A stretch of DNA of 64,000 bases, taken from positions 62,001 through 126,000 of the forward strand of contig JAVBMD010000011.1 in assembly GCA_031552825.1 (NCBI GenBank). The letters are read 5' to 3'. The DNA is from WQXF01 sp031552825 (GTDB lineage: Bacteria; Bacillota; Clostridia; Christensenellales; Aristaeellaceae). Under the pieces are notes generated by a model that had not been told where the DNA came from, searched no databases, and saw nothing but the letters and a program-made list of their open reading frames with translations. Shown here in pieces: positions 33,364 through 42,890 of the stretch. Within the stretch, counting starts at the first letter, position 1. Each line of letters begins with the position of its first letter. Made by a program: the position numbers and the translations under genes.

Positions 33364-33987
33364 TTATTTTGCAACCTTCTTTTTGGATTTGAAATAGTCG
33401 TTGGTAAGCTTGCTTTCGGTACCGGCGCGGAGCCGGGCAATATTTGTATGATGGCGGACGACGATTAACGCCGCCCACAACAGCGCGGCACCGCAAACCC
33501 ATAGATCTCCCCAGCCGGTGATACAAACCGCAAGCGCGCCGACCACCGCCGCCGCCATAGAGCTGAGGGAAACATAGCGCGTGGCGAAGAACACGATCAG
33601 GAATACCGCGAGGCAGAGCAGGCCGTGCAATGGGAACAGATAAGCCAGCACGCCGAAACTGGTCGCCACGCCCTTTCCGCCCTTAAAGCCGAAGAATATC
33701 GGCCAATCGTGCCCGATGACGGCGGCGGTGCCGCCCAGCAGACCGCCGTAATATCCGGCGATCCATTGGCCGATCCAGATCGCGATGATGCCCTTGAGCA
33801 CATCGCCGACGATGGTGAGCAACGCCGATTGGTTGCCCAGCACGCGCAGCATGTTGGTGGCGCCGGCATTGCCGCTGCCGTGTTTGCGGATATCGATGCC
33901 GGACTGCGCTTTGGAAACGATGAGTCCGGTATTGAAGTTCCCCAACAGGTATCCAATCACCGCGATCAACAAATATTTTAGCAACAT
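33364..33987 (-). CDS. plsY: glycerol-3-phosphate acyltransferase PlsY
   Basis: 207 aa, ATG 33987 with AAGGAGG inside the end of der (3-base gap). Polytopic membrane enzyme (about 5-7 helices) that acylates glycerol-3-phosphate with acyl phosphate, the first step of phospholipid synthesis. The three family motifs are visible: GSGNAGATNMLR near residue 37, GHDWPIFFGFKGGKGVAT near residue 92, and a C-terminal VRHHTNIARLRAGTE. A basic tail follows. Downstream of der as in many Firmicutes. Confidence 0.95.
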   Translation of the reverse strand: MLLKYLLIAVIGYLLGNFNTGLIVSKAQSGIDIRKHGSGNAGATNMLRVLGNQSALLTIVGDVLKGIIAIWIGQWIAGYYGGLLGGTAAVIGHDWPIFFGFKGGKGVATSFGVLAYLFPLHGLLCLAVFLIVFFATRYVSLSSMAAAVVGALAVCITGWGDLWVCGAALLWAALIVVRHHTNIARLRAGTESKLTNDYFKSKKKVAK

Positions 33988-33990
33988 CGC

Positions 33991-35322
33991 TTAGTCCTCC
34001 TTTTTTCGCTCGCGCAGGATCATGCGGATCGGCGTTCCTTCAAATCCGAAGGCTTTGCGAAACTGATTTTCTAAGTAGCGCTCATAGGCAAAATGCATGA
34101 GCTTTTCATCGTTGATGAATAGCACAAAGGTCGGCGGGCAGGTGGATTGCTGCGTCGCGTAATAAATCTTGAGGCGCCTGCCGCCGGATGCCGGGGGCTG
34201 CAGCCCGGCAACGGCATCGCTGAGCACATCGTTGAGCACGCCGGTGGTCACACGCTTGCTTGCTTGCGCATAGACGTTGCGCACCGTGTCGAGCACCTTA
34301 TGCACGCGCTGACCGCTAAGGGCGGAAATAAACACCACGGGGGCATAGGACATAAATTTGAATGCGTCGATAACTTCCTTTTGGTAGGCCTCCAGCGTGC
34401 CAGTTTCCTTCTCCACCAAATCCCACTTGTTGACGATGATGACGGCCGCCTTGCCTTCTTCGAGCACAAAACCGGCGATCTTGGTATCCTGCTCGGTTAC
34501 GCCATCTACCGCGTCAATGAGGATCAGCGCCACATCGCAGCGCCGCACCGCGCCCAGCGAGCGCACGATGCTGTAGCGCTCAATGGATTCATCCTCGATT
34601 GCGCGCTTCCTGCGCATGCCAGCGGTGTCGATGATTACGTAGCGCGTGCCATCCTCCTCAAAAGGGGTGTCGATGGCGTCGCGCGTGGTGCCGGGGATAT
34701 CGGAGACCAGCGTGCGTTTCTCGCCGAGAATGCGGTTGACCAGCGAGGATTTGCCGACGTTTGGCCGCCCGACCACCGCGATCTGGATGGGGTGATCCTC
34801 TTCCTCCTCCTGCCGCGTAAGCTCCGGCGGCAGGCGCTCGATGATCTCGTCGAGCAGGTCGCCCAACCCCAGCATGTTGGTGCTGGAGATGGCGATGGGG
34901 TCGCCTAAACCCAGACTGTAAAAATCGTACAACTGATCGCGCAGCCCTTCATGATCCACCTTGTTAACCACCAACAGCACCGGCTTGGCGGCCTTGCGTA
35001 GCATGTTTGCCACGGTTTCATCGTCAGCGGTCATGCCGGTGCGGCCGTCGACAAAGAACAGGATCACATCACAGGTATCGATGGCGATCTGCGCCTGCTC
35101 GCGCATCTGGCGCAACAGCACGTCCTCGGTAGAGGGATCGATGCCGCCGGTATCGATGAGCGTAAAGGTGTGGTTGAGCCAGCGCACGTCGGCATAGATC
35201 CGATCGCGCGTGACGCCGGGCGTATCCTCGACGATCGAGACGCGCCGCCCGGCCATTTTGTTGAAGAAGGTAGATTTGCCCACATTCGGACGCCCTACCA
35301 CGGCTACCAATGCCTTTGCCAT
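33991..35322 (-). CDS. der: ribosome-associated GTPase Der (EngA)
   Basis: 443 aa; ATG 35322 shares one base with the upstream stop (TAATG), GGAGGAGG upstream. Tandem G domains: GRPNVGKST at about residues 10-18 with DTPG and NKVD, and a second GRPNVGKSS at about 184-192 with DTAGMRRK and NKWD. The C-terminal KH-like domain contains KIYYATQ and PPTFVLFIND. Essential for maturation of the 50S ribosomal subunit. Confidence 0.97.
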   Translation of the reverse strand: MAKALVAVVGRPNVGKSTFFNKMAGRRVSIVEDTPGVTRDRIYADVRWLNHTFTLIDTGGIDPSTEDVLLRQMREQAQIAIDTCDVILFFVDGRTGMTADDETVANMLRKAAKPVLLVVNKVDHEGLRDQLYDFYSLGLGDPIAISSTNMLGLGDLLDEIIERLPPELTRQEEEEDHPIQIAVVGRPNVGKSSLVNRILGEKRTLVSDIPGTTRDAIDTPFEEDGTRYVIIDTAGMRRKRAIEDESIERYSIVRSLGAVRRCDVALILIDAVDGVTEQDTKIAGFVLEEGKAAVIIVNKWDLVEKETGTLEAYQKEVIDAFKFMSYAPVVFISALSGQRVHKVLDTVRNVYAQASKRVTTGVLNDVLSDAVAGLQPPASGGRRLKIYYATQQSTCPPTFVLFINDEKLMHFAYERYLENQFRKAFGFEGTPIRMILRERKKED

Positions 35323-36626
35323 TATGCCTCCTCCGTACCGCGCAGTGCGTAGAGCAGATCGGCGCCGTCGCTCCCGACAACGCGCACCGGCATCCGCAGC
35401 GCGGCTTCCACTTGCGTTAGGGGTGTATCATCCAGAAAAACCGGGTCACCAGCGCGCAACATGCAGGCCGGAATCAGCAGCTCGTCCGCCTCACAGCCTT
35501 GAAGCTGCTCGATCAAATCGCCACCGGTCACCAGCCCAGCGACCGTAACGGTTTCGCCGAAAAAACGATTGACGATGGGGTATACCGTGGTCTCGATGCC
35601 ACGCAGCGGTTGCGACGCGATCAGCTTGCGCAGAAACGGCGCGGCGGAAACGCCGGTAGCCAGCGCAATTTTCCGTGGCCGCACCGCTCCTTCCGGATCA
35701 AGCCGCGCGGCGGCAAGAAACTCGTGCTCGAACAGGCTGAGCAGCCCGACGCCGTTCTCGATCTGGCAGAAATCCTCGTACGCCTCGTAGGGCGGCAATG
35801 GCATCCCGGCGATTTGGTACATCTCATCGGCGGGAAAAACCAAGCGCGTGCCGAGCTCCGCCAGCGCCTTTGCGCGCCAGCGTTCGGCCTGCGCAAGCAC
35901 AACGGAGGCAGTCTCCGCCCGAAAGGGTTCCAGCGGAGGCAGCCCGCCCCGATGGCGTGTCAGCCCTACCGGCACCAACGCCACGCTCCGCGCTGCCGGC
36001 GTCAGCGCATACAGATCTGTCAGCGTGCGCTCAAGCTGCTCGCAGTCATTAATCCCGGGGCAGAGCACTACCTGACAATGGAAGGAAAGCCCGGCCTGCG
36101 CGAACCGCCCGAGCCGATCCAGCAATTGATCTGCGTTGCGGTTGCCCAGCATGCGTTTGCGCAGCGCGCCGTCGGTGGCATGCACCGAAAGGTAGAGCGG
36201 ACTGGCTTTGCGATCGATGATGCGCTGAATTTCGCGCTCCGGCAGGTTGGTGAGGGTGATATAGTTTCCTGCCATCAGCGAAAGCCGCCAGTCGTCATCC
36301 TTTACGTATAGCGATGGGCGCATCCCCTTGGGCAGCTGCGATACGAAGCAAAACATGCAGTCGTTCGCACATACCTTGGGGCAAGACATCAGGTTGGAAT
36401 CCAGCTCCAAGCCGAGCGGCGCGTGCGGGTCTTTATGAATCACGCAATTGGCTGCCTCGCCGCCGCGCTGATAGTGGATGCACAGCGCGTCATTTGCCGT
36501 CAGGAACTGATAGTCCACCGTATCCAGCACCGAACTTTCGTTGATGTATTCCAAGACATCGCCGCCGCGCAACCCCGCGCGCTCCGCAAGCCCACCGGGC
36601 TGTACAGACACAATCCGTAGCGCCAC
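35322..36626 (-). CDS. radical SAM protein with PDZ and DUF512 domains
   Basis: 434 aa from GTG 36626 (AGGAGG 5 bases upstream). The N-terminus resembles a PDZ domain (VQPGGLAERAGLRGGDVLEYIN). A Cys-rich segment CPKVCANDCMFCF follows at about residues 82-94, holding the CxxxCxxC-type cluster ligands of a radical SAM core, then a C-terminal DUF512 region (FPADEMY, FLDDTPL, then VVGSDGADL). The family is widespread in Clostridia and Cyanobacteria and is often placed beside der or plsY. The reaction is unknown. First gene of the leftward operon; promoter at 36696-36724. Confidence 0.88.
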   Translation of the reverse strand: MALRIVSVQPGGLAERAGLRGGDVLEYINESSVLDTVDYQFLTANDALCIHYQRGGEAANCVIHKDPHAPLGLELDSNLMSCPKVCANDCMFCFVSQLPKGMRPSLYVKDDDWRLSLMAGNYITLTNLPEREIQRIIDRKASPLYLSVHATDGALRKRMLGNRNADQLLDRLGRFAQAGLSFHCQVVLCPGINDCEQLERTLTDLYALTPAARSVALVPVGLTRHRGGLPPLEPFRAETASVVLAQAERWRAKALAELGTRLVFPADEMYQIAGMPLPPYEAYEDFCQIENGVGLLSLFEHEFLAAARLDPEGAVRPRKIALATGVSAAPFLRKLIASQPLRGIETTVYPIVNRFFGETVTVAGLVTGGDLIEQLQGCEADELLIPACMLRAGDPVFLDDTPLTQVEAALRMPVRVVGSDGADLLYALRGTEEA

Positions 36627-36695
36627 ACGCGCCTCCTAATAGAAAGAACTTTATTGCCAAGACAGAAGTTGGCGCTTCAAACTTTCTAAATAATT

Positions 36696-36724
36696 ATTAT
36701 CGTGGAAACTCGCGGGAAAGTCAA
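36696..36724 (-). promoter_or_regulatory. promoter of the DUF512-der-plsY-xylB operon
   Basis: Minus strand TTGACT (36719-36724), 17-base spacer, GATAAT (36696-36701). A 5-bp hairpin GCCAA/TTGGC lies in the leader. Confidence 0.75.
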
Positions 36725-36816
36725 TATTGGAATGTGCATCCGTGCGCGTCTGCGAGCGACCGCCAACGGTTTTTTTGCGTGCAAATCGCATTTCTGGTGC
36801 ACAAAAGCGCAAAGTA

Positions 36817-36825
36817 TGGTATAAT
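36817..36825 (+). promoter_or_regulatory. extended -10 promoter of maf-mre operon
   Basis: TGGTATAAT with perfect TATAAT at 36820-36825, 44 bases before the maf start. The -35 region is poor (GTGCAC), as allowed for an extended -10 promoter. Confidence 0.65.
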
Positions 36826-36869
36826 GCTTTGATGGATTATACCATTTGCAGCCTGAGGGGGGACAACCC

Positions 36870-37469
36870 ATGTCGTTACCGCTTTCTCCCGTAGGTGCGC
36901 TCATTCTTGCCTCCTCCTCGCCAAGGCGCAGCGAATTGCTTTCGCGCATTGGCATTCCTTTCATGATCGTCGCGCCCGATGTCGATGAAACCATAGAAGA
37001 ACAGACGCCGCATGTGGTGCGCGTGTTGGCGCAACGCAAGGCGCACGCCGCGGCGGATGCGCTGCGAGATCAGGGCAGGGGCGGCATCGTGCTGGCTGCC
37101 GATACCATCGTGTGGTGTGAAGGGGAGATACTTGGTAAGCCGCGCGATGCGCAAGATGCTGCGCGCATGCTGGGCAGCATTTCCGGGCGTTGGCACGAGG
37201 TATATACAGGCGTGTGCATGCTGGATACCGCCATAGGCCGCGAGGAAACGCTGATCGATTGCGCGCGGGTGCGCATCTCCGATTTGTCCGCGCAAGAAAT
37301 CATGCGGTATATCGCCACCGGTGAGCCGATGGACAAAGCTGGAGCCTATGCCATCCAAGGGATCGGCGGCATGTTTATCGAGGAGATCGCCGGTTCCCCT
37401 TCAAATGTGATGGGGTTGCCGATGGCGCAGACCCGTAGGTTGCTTCAACAATTCGGTATTCTCGAATAA
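36870..37469 (+). CDS. maf: Maf-family nucleoside triphosphate pyrophosphatase
   Basis: 199 aa from ATG 36870, with GAGGGGGG upstream. The family signature ILASSSPRRSELL is near residue 12, then APDVDE, and ADTIVWCEGEILGKP in the centre. Maf proteins hydrolyse non-canonical dTTP/UTP/CTP analogues and are often linked with septum and shape genes. Here it leads into mreB, the usual Firmicute order. Confidence 0.95.
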   Translation: MSLPLSPVGALILASSSPRRSELLSRIGIPFMIVAPDVDETIEEQTPHVVRVLAQRKAHAAADALRDQGRGGIVLAADTIVWCEGEILGKPRDAQDAARMLGSISGRWHEVYTGVCMLDTAIGREETLIDCARVRISDLSAQEIMRYIATGEPMDKAGAYAIQGIGGMFIEEIAGSPSNVMGLPMAQTRRLLQQFGILE

Positions 37470-37524
37470 AACCTTTTCCATATACCGACCCTCTATAGAG
37501 TGTACACGAGGAGGAACGAATGCC

Positions 37525-38556
37525 ATGCCATTGGGAATTATGGCGCCGGACATCGGTATCGACCTTGGCACCTGCAACTTCCGCTTAAGCGTAAAGGGGA
37601 AGGGTATCATCATTTATGAACCGACGCTGGCGGTGGTGCGCAACAATGCCAAGCGGGATATTCTAGCGATCGGCATCGATGCGCAGGTGCTGCTGGGGCG
37701 CACCTCTGAGGAAATCATGACCATCAATCCGTTGGTGGATAGCGTGATTGCCGATTTCGATATGACCGAACTGATGCTGCGATACTTCATCCGCAAGGCC
37801 ATTGGCGGCGGCTATTTGAGCAAGCCCCGCATGGTGATTACCGTGCCTTGCGGCCTAACGGACGTGGAACGGCGCGCCGTGAACGAAGCGGCGCGTGTGG
37901 CCGGAGCCCGTTCGGTACACATCGTCGATCAACCGTTTGCCGCCGCCATTGGCACCGGTCTGCCGGTGTACGATCCGATGGGCAGCATGCTGGTTAACAT
38001 TGGCGGCGGCACCACCGAAGCGGTGCTCATTTCGCTCAACGGCATCGTGGTCTCCAAGTCGATCCGCGTCGCGGGCAATAAAATGGACGAAGCCATCGTT
38101 AATTACATTAAGCGCGTATTCAACATGCTCATCAGCGAGCGCACCGCAGAGACGCTCAAGATCGACCTTGGCGCGGCGGTGCCGCCTGCCGAGCCGATCC
38201 GCGCGATGGTGCGCGGCCGCGACCTAGTGACCGGCCTGCCGATGACCGTAGAGATCGACTCCTTGCAGATCCACGACGCACTCAAGGAGCCGCTTGCCGC
38301 CATCGTATCGGCGGTGCGCTGGGTACTCGAACGCACGCCGCCGGAGCTGGCGGTGGATGTGCTGCGCACCGGCATCTACCTCACCGGCGGCTCGGCGCAG
38401 TTGGCGGGGATGGATGTGCTGATCGCCTCCGAGCTGGGCATCCCAGTGCTGATCGCGCACGAGGCAAGCGACTGCGCCGCGCTGGGCGTCGGTTACTTAG
38501 CGGAAAATGTGGAATTGATCGCCCGCATCGGCAAGGGCGATCCGTTGACGGAATAA
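37525..38556 (+). CDS. mreB: rod-shape determining protein MreB
   Basis: 343 aa, ATG 37525 8 bases after GAGGAGGA. Actin-like filament protein that organises the wall elongation machinery at the inner face of the membrane. DIGIDLGTCNFRL (phosphate 1), VIADFDMTELMLRYFI, PCGLTDVERRAV, IVDQPFAAAIG, NIGGGTTEAVLIS (phosphate 2) and YLTGGSAQLAGMD (adenosine) are all present. A 10-bp palindrome CTCTATAGAG lies 25 bases upstream. Opens mreB-mreC-mreD. Confidence 0.96.
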   Translation: MPLGIMAPDIGIDLGTCNFRLSVKGKGIIIYEPTLAVVRNNAKRDILAIGIDAQVLLGRTSEEIMTINPLVDSVIADFDMTELMLRYFIRKAIGGGYLSKPRMVITVPCGLTDVERRAVNEAARVAGARSVHIVDQPFAAAIGTGLPVYDPMGSMLVNIGGGTTEAVLISLNGIVVSKSIRVAGNKMDEAIVNYIKRVFNMLISERTAETLKIDLGAAVPPAEPIRAMVRGRDLVTGLPMTVEIDSLQIHDALKEPLAAIVSAVRWVLERTPPELAVDVLRTGIYLTGGSAQLAGMDVLIASELGIPVLIAHEASDCAALGVGYLAENVELIARIGKGDPLTE

Positions 38557-38567
38557 AGGAGAAGGTC

Positions 38568-39692
38568 ATGGCCAGAAGGGAACGAACGCGGGCGCAGAAG
38601 GCACTGCGCGTATTGCTCGTATTATTTCTGTTGACCCTGATGGGGTTGGCGGGCTATTCGCAATACGTATCTTCTGTTTCGACGACCGGCGAAAAAACCA
38701 CCTTTCTCCCGGAGAAAGTCATCGTTTCCGTCGTCGCGCCGATTCAAAAGTTTTTCTCTTCCGCTACCGATTATGTGGTCAATTACATGGCTCGCGTTAA
38801 GCTGCGCGCAAACATCGAACAGGCCTATAACGAGGTGGTCGCGCTCAATGACCAGCTGCAATTCCGCGCGCTGCTGGCGGAGGAGCTGCAATACAACAAC
38901 GACTATCTGCGCAGCCTGCTCGGCGAATACAATACGCGCATTCCGATGAATCCACTGCATGCCCGGGTCATCAACCGCGAACCAGGCAACTGGTTCTCTT
39001 CCTTCATGCTGGACAAGGGATCCAATGACGGCGTTAAGCCCAATATGGCTGTCATCACGGGAAAAGGCCTCGTCGGTAACGTGGTGGAAGTATCCCCGGA
39101 TCAATGCAAGGTGCTCACCATCATCGATACGAATTTTAGCATTGCCGCGCTGCTTGAATCCAGCCGCGATCAGGGAATCATCCGCGGAACGCTGGGCGTT
39201 GACGGCCAGCCGTTGTGCCGCATGTACTACCTGCCCACCAATAGCGTGCCGCGCCATGGCGATACCGTATCCACCTCGGGCGTCGGCTTGGCCTTTCCCA
39301 GAGGGCTGCCGATCGGCAAGGTGCGCGAGACCTCTCGCCAAATGCAGGAAAACAAACACTATATCGTCGTGGAGCCCAGTGCTGATTTCCAGCACATCGA
39401 GGACGTGCTGATCCTTCGTTACGCGCCAGCCGCCGCCGAGAGGCCGGAAGGCGAGGAAGATACGCAGCAAGTGATCCAAGCTCCGCCGACACCCAGACCG
39501 CAACCCACCTTCCGCGATATGACCAATGTAACCCCCGCGCCGATTCCCGACGCACCCGGCAGAGCCACATCCGCGCCCAATCCCAACCAGATTTATACGC
39601 CTACACCGCCGCCGCTGATGCAATACGATGAAGACGGCGAACCGCTTACCGAGGAAGAATATCGCATGCGGCAAGAGTTTCTGAGCCAATAG
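38568..39692 (+). CDS. mreC: rod-shape determining protein MreC
   Basis: 374 aa. Short basic cytoplasmic start, one membrane helix (about residues 17-36), a coiled coil (about 65-110), then the beta-barrel MreC domain with ARVINREPGNWFSSFMLDKGSNDGV and VITGKGLVGNVVEV. It links MreB to PBP2 outside the membrane. An extra C-terminal tail of about 90 residues, very rich in Pro and Thr and ending in acidic residues, goes beyond the usual length of about 280. Confidence 0.94.
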   Translation: MARRERTRAQKALRVLLVLFLLTLMGLAGYSQYVSSVSTTGEKTTFLPEKVIVSVVAPIQKFFSSATDYVVNYMARVKLRANIEQAYNEVVALNDQLQFRALLAEELQYNNDYLRSLLGEYNTRIPMNPLHARVINREPGNWFSSFMLDKGSNDGVKPNMAVITGKGLVGNVVEVSPDQCKVLTIIDTNFSIAALLESSRDQGIIRGTLGVDGQPLCRMYYLPTNSVPRHGDTVSTSGVGLAFPRGLPIGKVRETSRQMQENKHYIVVEPSADFQHIEDVLILRYAPAAAERPEGEEDTQQVIQAPPTPRPQPTFRDMTNVTPAPIPDAPGRATSAPNPNQIYTPTPPPLMQYDEDGEPLTEEEYRMRQEFLSQ

Positions 39693-39714
39693 CACGCTGG
39701 AATCGGGGGGAACG

Positions 39715-40278
39715 ATGAAGACCACTTTTCGGATCACGCTTGCGATCCTGCTTAGCTACATTTTGCAGACTTCGGTGCTGCCACGCGTTCTCACGTTAGA
39801 CATTCAGCCGGATATCATGTTAGCGACGCTGGTCGTGCTGACGCTGAATGGCGACCGATATCGGGGGTTTTGTGCGGGCGCTTGCGTCGGTTTGCTGATG
39901 GACGCGATGATCGGTACCCTGCCCGTTCTCTATTTGCTCACCTATCCGCTGGTGGGGTACGCGGCGGCGACCATTTCCCCACAATTGTTTATGCGATTGC
40001 CCGAGCCTAAGCGCTTTAAAAAACTTGTAACGCCAAAGCTTTTTGCGCAGTTTATCCCGATGGTTACCGCGGCGTTGCTCTCTACGGTTTTTGAGATCGT
40101 GCTGATGGTCTACCGCTATCTAAATAGCGTAGATGTCACCTTCTTTCTTATAAGCAGAATGCTTCGCGCGACGCTATACACCGCAATCGCCACTTTTTTT
40201 ATTCAGTATATCGTGCAGTTCGTGATGACGATATCCTTCCGGCGCGCAGCCGGAGAAACCTCGCGCTTTAATGCCTGA
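39715..40278 (+). CDS. mreD: rod-shape determining protein MreD
   Basis: 187 aa; GGGGGG before ATG 39715. A very hydrophobic small protein with about five membrane helices and the MreD pattern (ILQTSVLPRVLTLDIQPDIML, GACVGLLMDAMIG). Member of the elongasome, between mreC and the PBP2 gene. Confidence 0.9.
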   Translation: MKTTFRITLAILLSYILQTSVLPRVLTLDIQPDIMLATLVVLTLNGDRYRGFCAGACVGLLMDAMIGTLPVLYLLTYPLVGYAAATISPQLFMRLPEPKRFKKLVTPKLFAQFIPMVTAALLSTVFEIVLMVYRYLNSVDVTFFLISRMLRATLYTAIATFFIQYIVQFVMTISFRRAAGETSRFNA

Positions 40279-40316
40279 TTCTCGGGCAAAGCCCTTTGGA
40301 GAGGAGTGAATGTGCA

Positions 40317-42866
40317 TTGAGAGAACGATTTCTCAAACGCTTTGTGATGCTCGGCATTTTTGTCGGCGTGTTGTTTATGGTTCTTGTCGTTAGCCTTGTT
40401 AATCTTCAAATCCGCTCTGGCGATGCCTATGGCTTGAAGGCCGAGTCGCGAAAAACCAAGGCCATTACTTCGCGCGGAGACCGCGGCATGATCCTTGATG
40501 CAAATTCCAAAATCTTGGCCTATGATAAAAAGATCTACGATATTTGCTTCTACCGCGATCCGAGATGGAACCCAGGCAAAGATGCCGCAGGCGTGCAGCG
40601 CAGCGCCTACAAGCTGTACTCCAGCGCCATTGCCGAGGCGATTGAGATTGTGGAGCGATATGGCGGAGAAACTGTGTCCACATTCTTCCTCAAGCAGGAT
40701 CTGAACAATGCCGATTATGCCGCGACCAACGGCTGGTACTTCGATTGGGGGGATAAGGACCTCGATCCGGACCAGATGAAGGCGCGCGAAACGCTCTGGC
40801 GAAAAAACTTTTTCGTGGTAGACAAGCCGATTCAGGATATCTTTCAGCACCTTGTTGAGCGCTATCGGATTGACGACGACAAGACACTGTCGATGGAAGA
40901 AAAAACAAAGATTCTTTCTATTTGGCAAGAAATGCAGATGAACGCCTTTCTTTCCACGCCGATCACCATCGCGAAAAATGTAAGCTGGGAAACGGTAATC
41001 GAAATTGAAACTCGGTCGATGGTATTAAACGGCGTCAGCGTTGCCGTCAATACGCAGCGCGTCTATCCCAACGGTATGCACATGGCGCACGTCATCGGCT
41101 ACATCGGCAAAATCCAGAACATCAATACCTACAACGATCAGCTTAAGGACAAAGGCTACCGAATGGATGATCTTGTGGGCTTGGATGGTGTGGAAAAAAG
41201 CATGGAGGAGTGGCTTACGCCGAACTCCTCGCTGCGGCAGGGGCGGCAAATCGTAGAGATCGACCGCTATGGTGCGGTGAGCCGCGTGCTGGAAAACACC
41301 CCGCCGAAAAACGGAAACAACGTAAAGCTGACCATCGACTCCTCGCTGCAGCGCGTCGCCGAGAACGCGCTGGAGTTTACCGTAAACGAGATACGCTCCG
41401 CGCAAGAGAAGCAAAAGGACAATCCGCGCTGGCTGGACGCCCACAAGGAAACACTGCAGGGCACCGATCGTGATTTTAACGAAAATCCAATCAAGCTAGC
41501 GGAAAAGGGCGCGCTGATCGTCATCGATATGAAGGGGCGCGTCAAGGCGCTGGCCAGTTACCCGCCCTACGATCCCAACGCATTCATCGTCGGCGGCGAG
41601 GATGCGCTGACCATCCTCCGCGACACGCGCAATCCGTTGATTAACTACGTCATCGCGTCGCTGGCAACGCCGGGCTCGATCTTCAAGATGGTCACAGCCT
41701 CTGCGGGCATGGCCTCAACAGACGAAAAAACGGGCTTGCCTTTCCTAACCCCGACTGAAACCATCAGCGACATGGGCAAATTTGATAAATATGACAAAAC
41801 CCACGCGCCGCGCTGCTGGATTGATCCCAAGCTCATCGGAAACCATGCAAACCTGAACATAGAAGGCGGGCTGCGAAACTCCTGCAACTATTTCTTCTAT
41901 ACCGTAGCCTCGCGCATCGGCTCCGAGCGTCTGTACAAGTACGCTGCGCTCTATGGATTGACCTCAAAAACCGGCATCGATCTGCCCGGCGAACTGCAAA
42001 GCTACGTTGGCAATCAAAAGATGCTGTACGATCCCTCCAAGGCCATCAATCCGGCGGAGCAGGCGACTTGGCGCCCCACGCTGGTGGCCGCTTCCATCAA
42101 GAAGCATTTGGTGCGCATCGGCCGCGAGCGTAACATCACCTTTGAGGATAGCAAACTCGACCGCGCCATCAAACGCTTGATGGACATGGCGGTCGCCCAG
42201 CAGCAGAGCGGCTGGGTTCGCGGTATCCGTACCGTGCTGATGGAAGAGTTGGATATGTCGCGCGAGTTGGTTTACCTTCAAGTTGTCGTCGGCGATATTT
42301 ACATCATGCTCAACGAAATCAAATGGGGCGGCAACGAAACCATCATGGCAGGCATCGGCCAGTCCATCACGCAGGTAACGCCTGCGGCGGTTTCGCGCTA
42401 CGTCGCTGCCCTCGCGAACGGCGGCACGGTGTACGACTTGACGCTGATCGACTCGATTACCACCCCGGACGGCGACAGCATCGGCCAGCGCGACCCCATC
42501 ACCGCAACCGAGTTGCCGGAGCTTGCGCCCTTCCTGCCCTACATTCAAAAAGGAATGCAAGGCGTTATCGACGAAAGCGGTACCGCCGGTCGATACTTCA
42601 CAGATTTTGAATACGCGCAAAACAAGCAAATGGCCGCGAAAACCGGAACCGCGCAGGTCAGTAAGATCGACCTGGAAAATAACGCCTGGATGGTGGCCTA
42701 CGCGCCCTTTGACAACCCAGAAATCGCCATCGTTTGCTACGTTCCCAACGGATACGGCGGCGCATACTGTTCGCCGGCAATCAAGGAAGTCATCGGTTAT
42801 TACATGGAGCATCGCGGCGAGAGCACGCAGGAGCTGATCCCCGCCGCCAATTCGCTGGCTTACTAA
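40317..42866 (+). CDS. mrdA: penicillin-binding protein 2 (elongasome transpeptidase)
   Basis: 849 aa from TTG 40317, 10 bases after GGAGAGGAG. One N-terminal membrane helix (about 12-33), a PBP dimerisation domain (RGMILDANSKILAYDKKIYDI), then a transpeptidase domain: catalytic SxxK in PGSIFK near residue 455, SxN in NSCNYFF near 523, KTGTAQ near 775. Larger than usual PBP2 (about 650-720 aa) because of insertions in the pedestal (about 100-230) and between SxN and KTG (about 585-680, a helical stretch with DRAIKRLMDMAVAQQQ). Crosslinks side-wall peptidoglycan with RodA. Confidence 0.93.
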   Translation: MRERFLKRFVMLGIFVGVLFMVLVVSLVNLQIRSGDAYGLKAESRKTKAITSRGDRGMILDANSKILAYDKKIYDICFYRDPRWNPGKDAAGVQRSAYKLYSSAIAEAIEIVERYGGETVSTFFLKQDLNNADYAATNGWYFDWGDKDLDPDQMKARETLWRKNFFVVDKPIQDIFQHLVERYRIDDDKTLSMEEKTKILSIWQEMQMNAFLSTPITIAKNVSWETVIEIETRSMVLNGVSVAVNTQRVYPNGMHMAHVIGYIGKIQNINTYNDQLKDKGYRMDDLVGLDGVEKSMEEWLTPNSSLRQGRQIVEIDRYGAVSRVLENTPPKNGNNVKLTIDSSLQRVAENALEFTVNEIRSAQEKQKDNPRWLDAHKETLQGTDRDFNENPIKLAEKGALIVIDMKGRVKALASYPPYDPNAFIVGGEDALTILRDTRNPLINYVIASLATPGSIFKMVTASAGMASTDEKTGLPFLTPTETISDMGKFDKYDKTHAPRCWIDPKLIGNHANLNIEGGLRNSCNYFFYTVASRIGSERLYKYAALYGLTSKTGIDLPGELQSYVGNQKMLYDPSKAINPAEQATWRPTLVAASIKKHLVRIGRERNITFEDSKLDRAIKRLMDMAVAQQQSGWVRGIRTVLMEELDMSRELVYLQVVVGDIYIMLNEIKWGGNETIMAGIGQSITQVTPAAVSRYVAALANGGTVYDLTLIDSITTPDGDSIGQRDPITATELPELAPFLPYIQKGMQGVIDESGTAGRYFTDFEYAQNKQMAAKTGTAQVSKIDLENNAWMVAYAPFDNPEIAIVCYVPNGYGGAYCSPAIKEVIGYYMEHRGESTQELIPAANSLAY

Positions 42867-42890
42867 AAAATCTGAAAAGGGGATGCGCGC

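Noticed and set aside
37491..37506. Palindromes CTCTATAGAG and TGTACA before mreB as operators
   Set aside because: Short and likely by chance; no regulator is linked.
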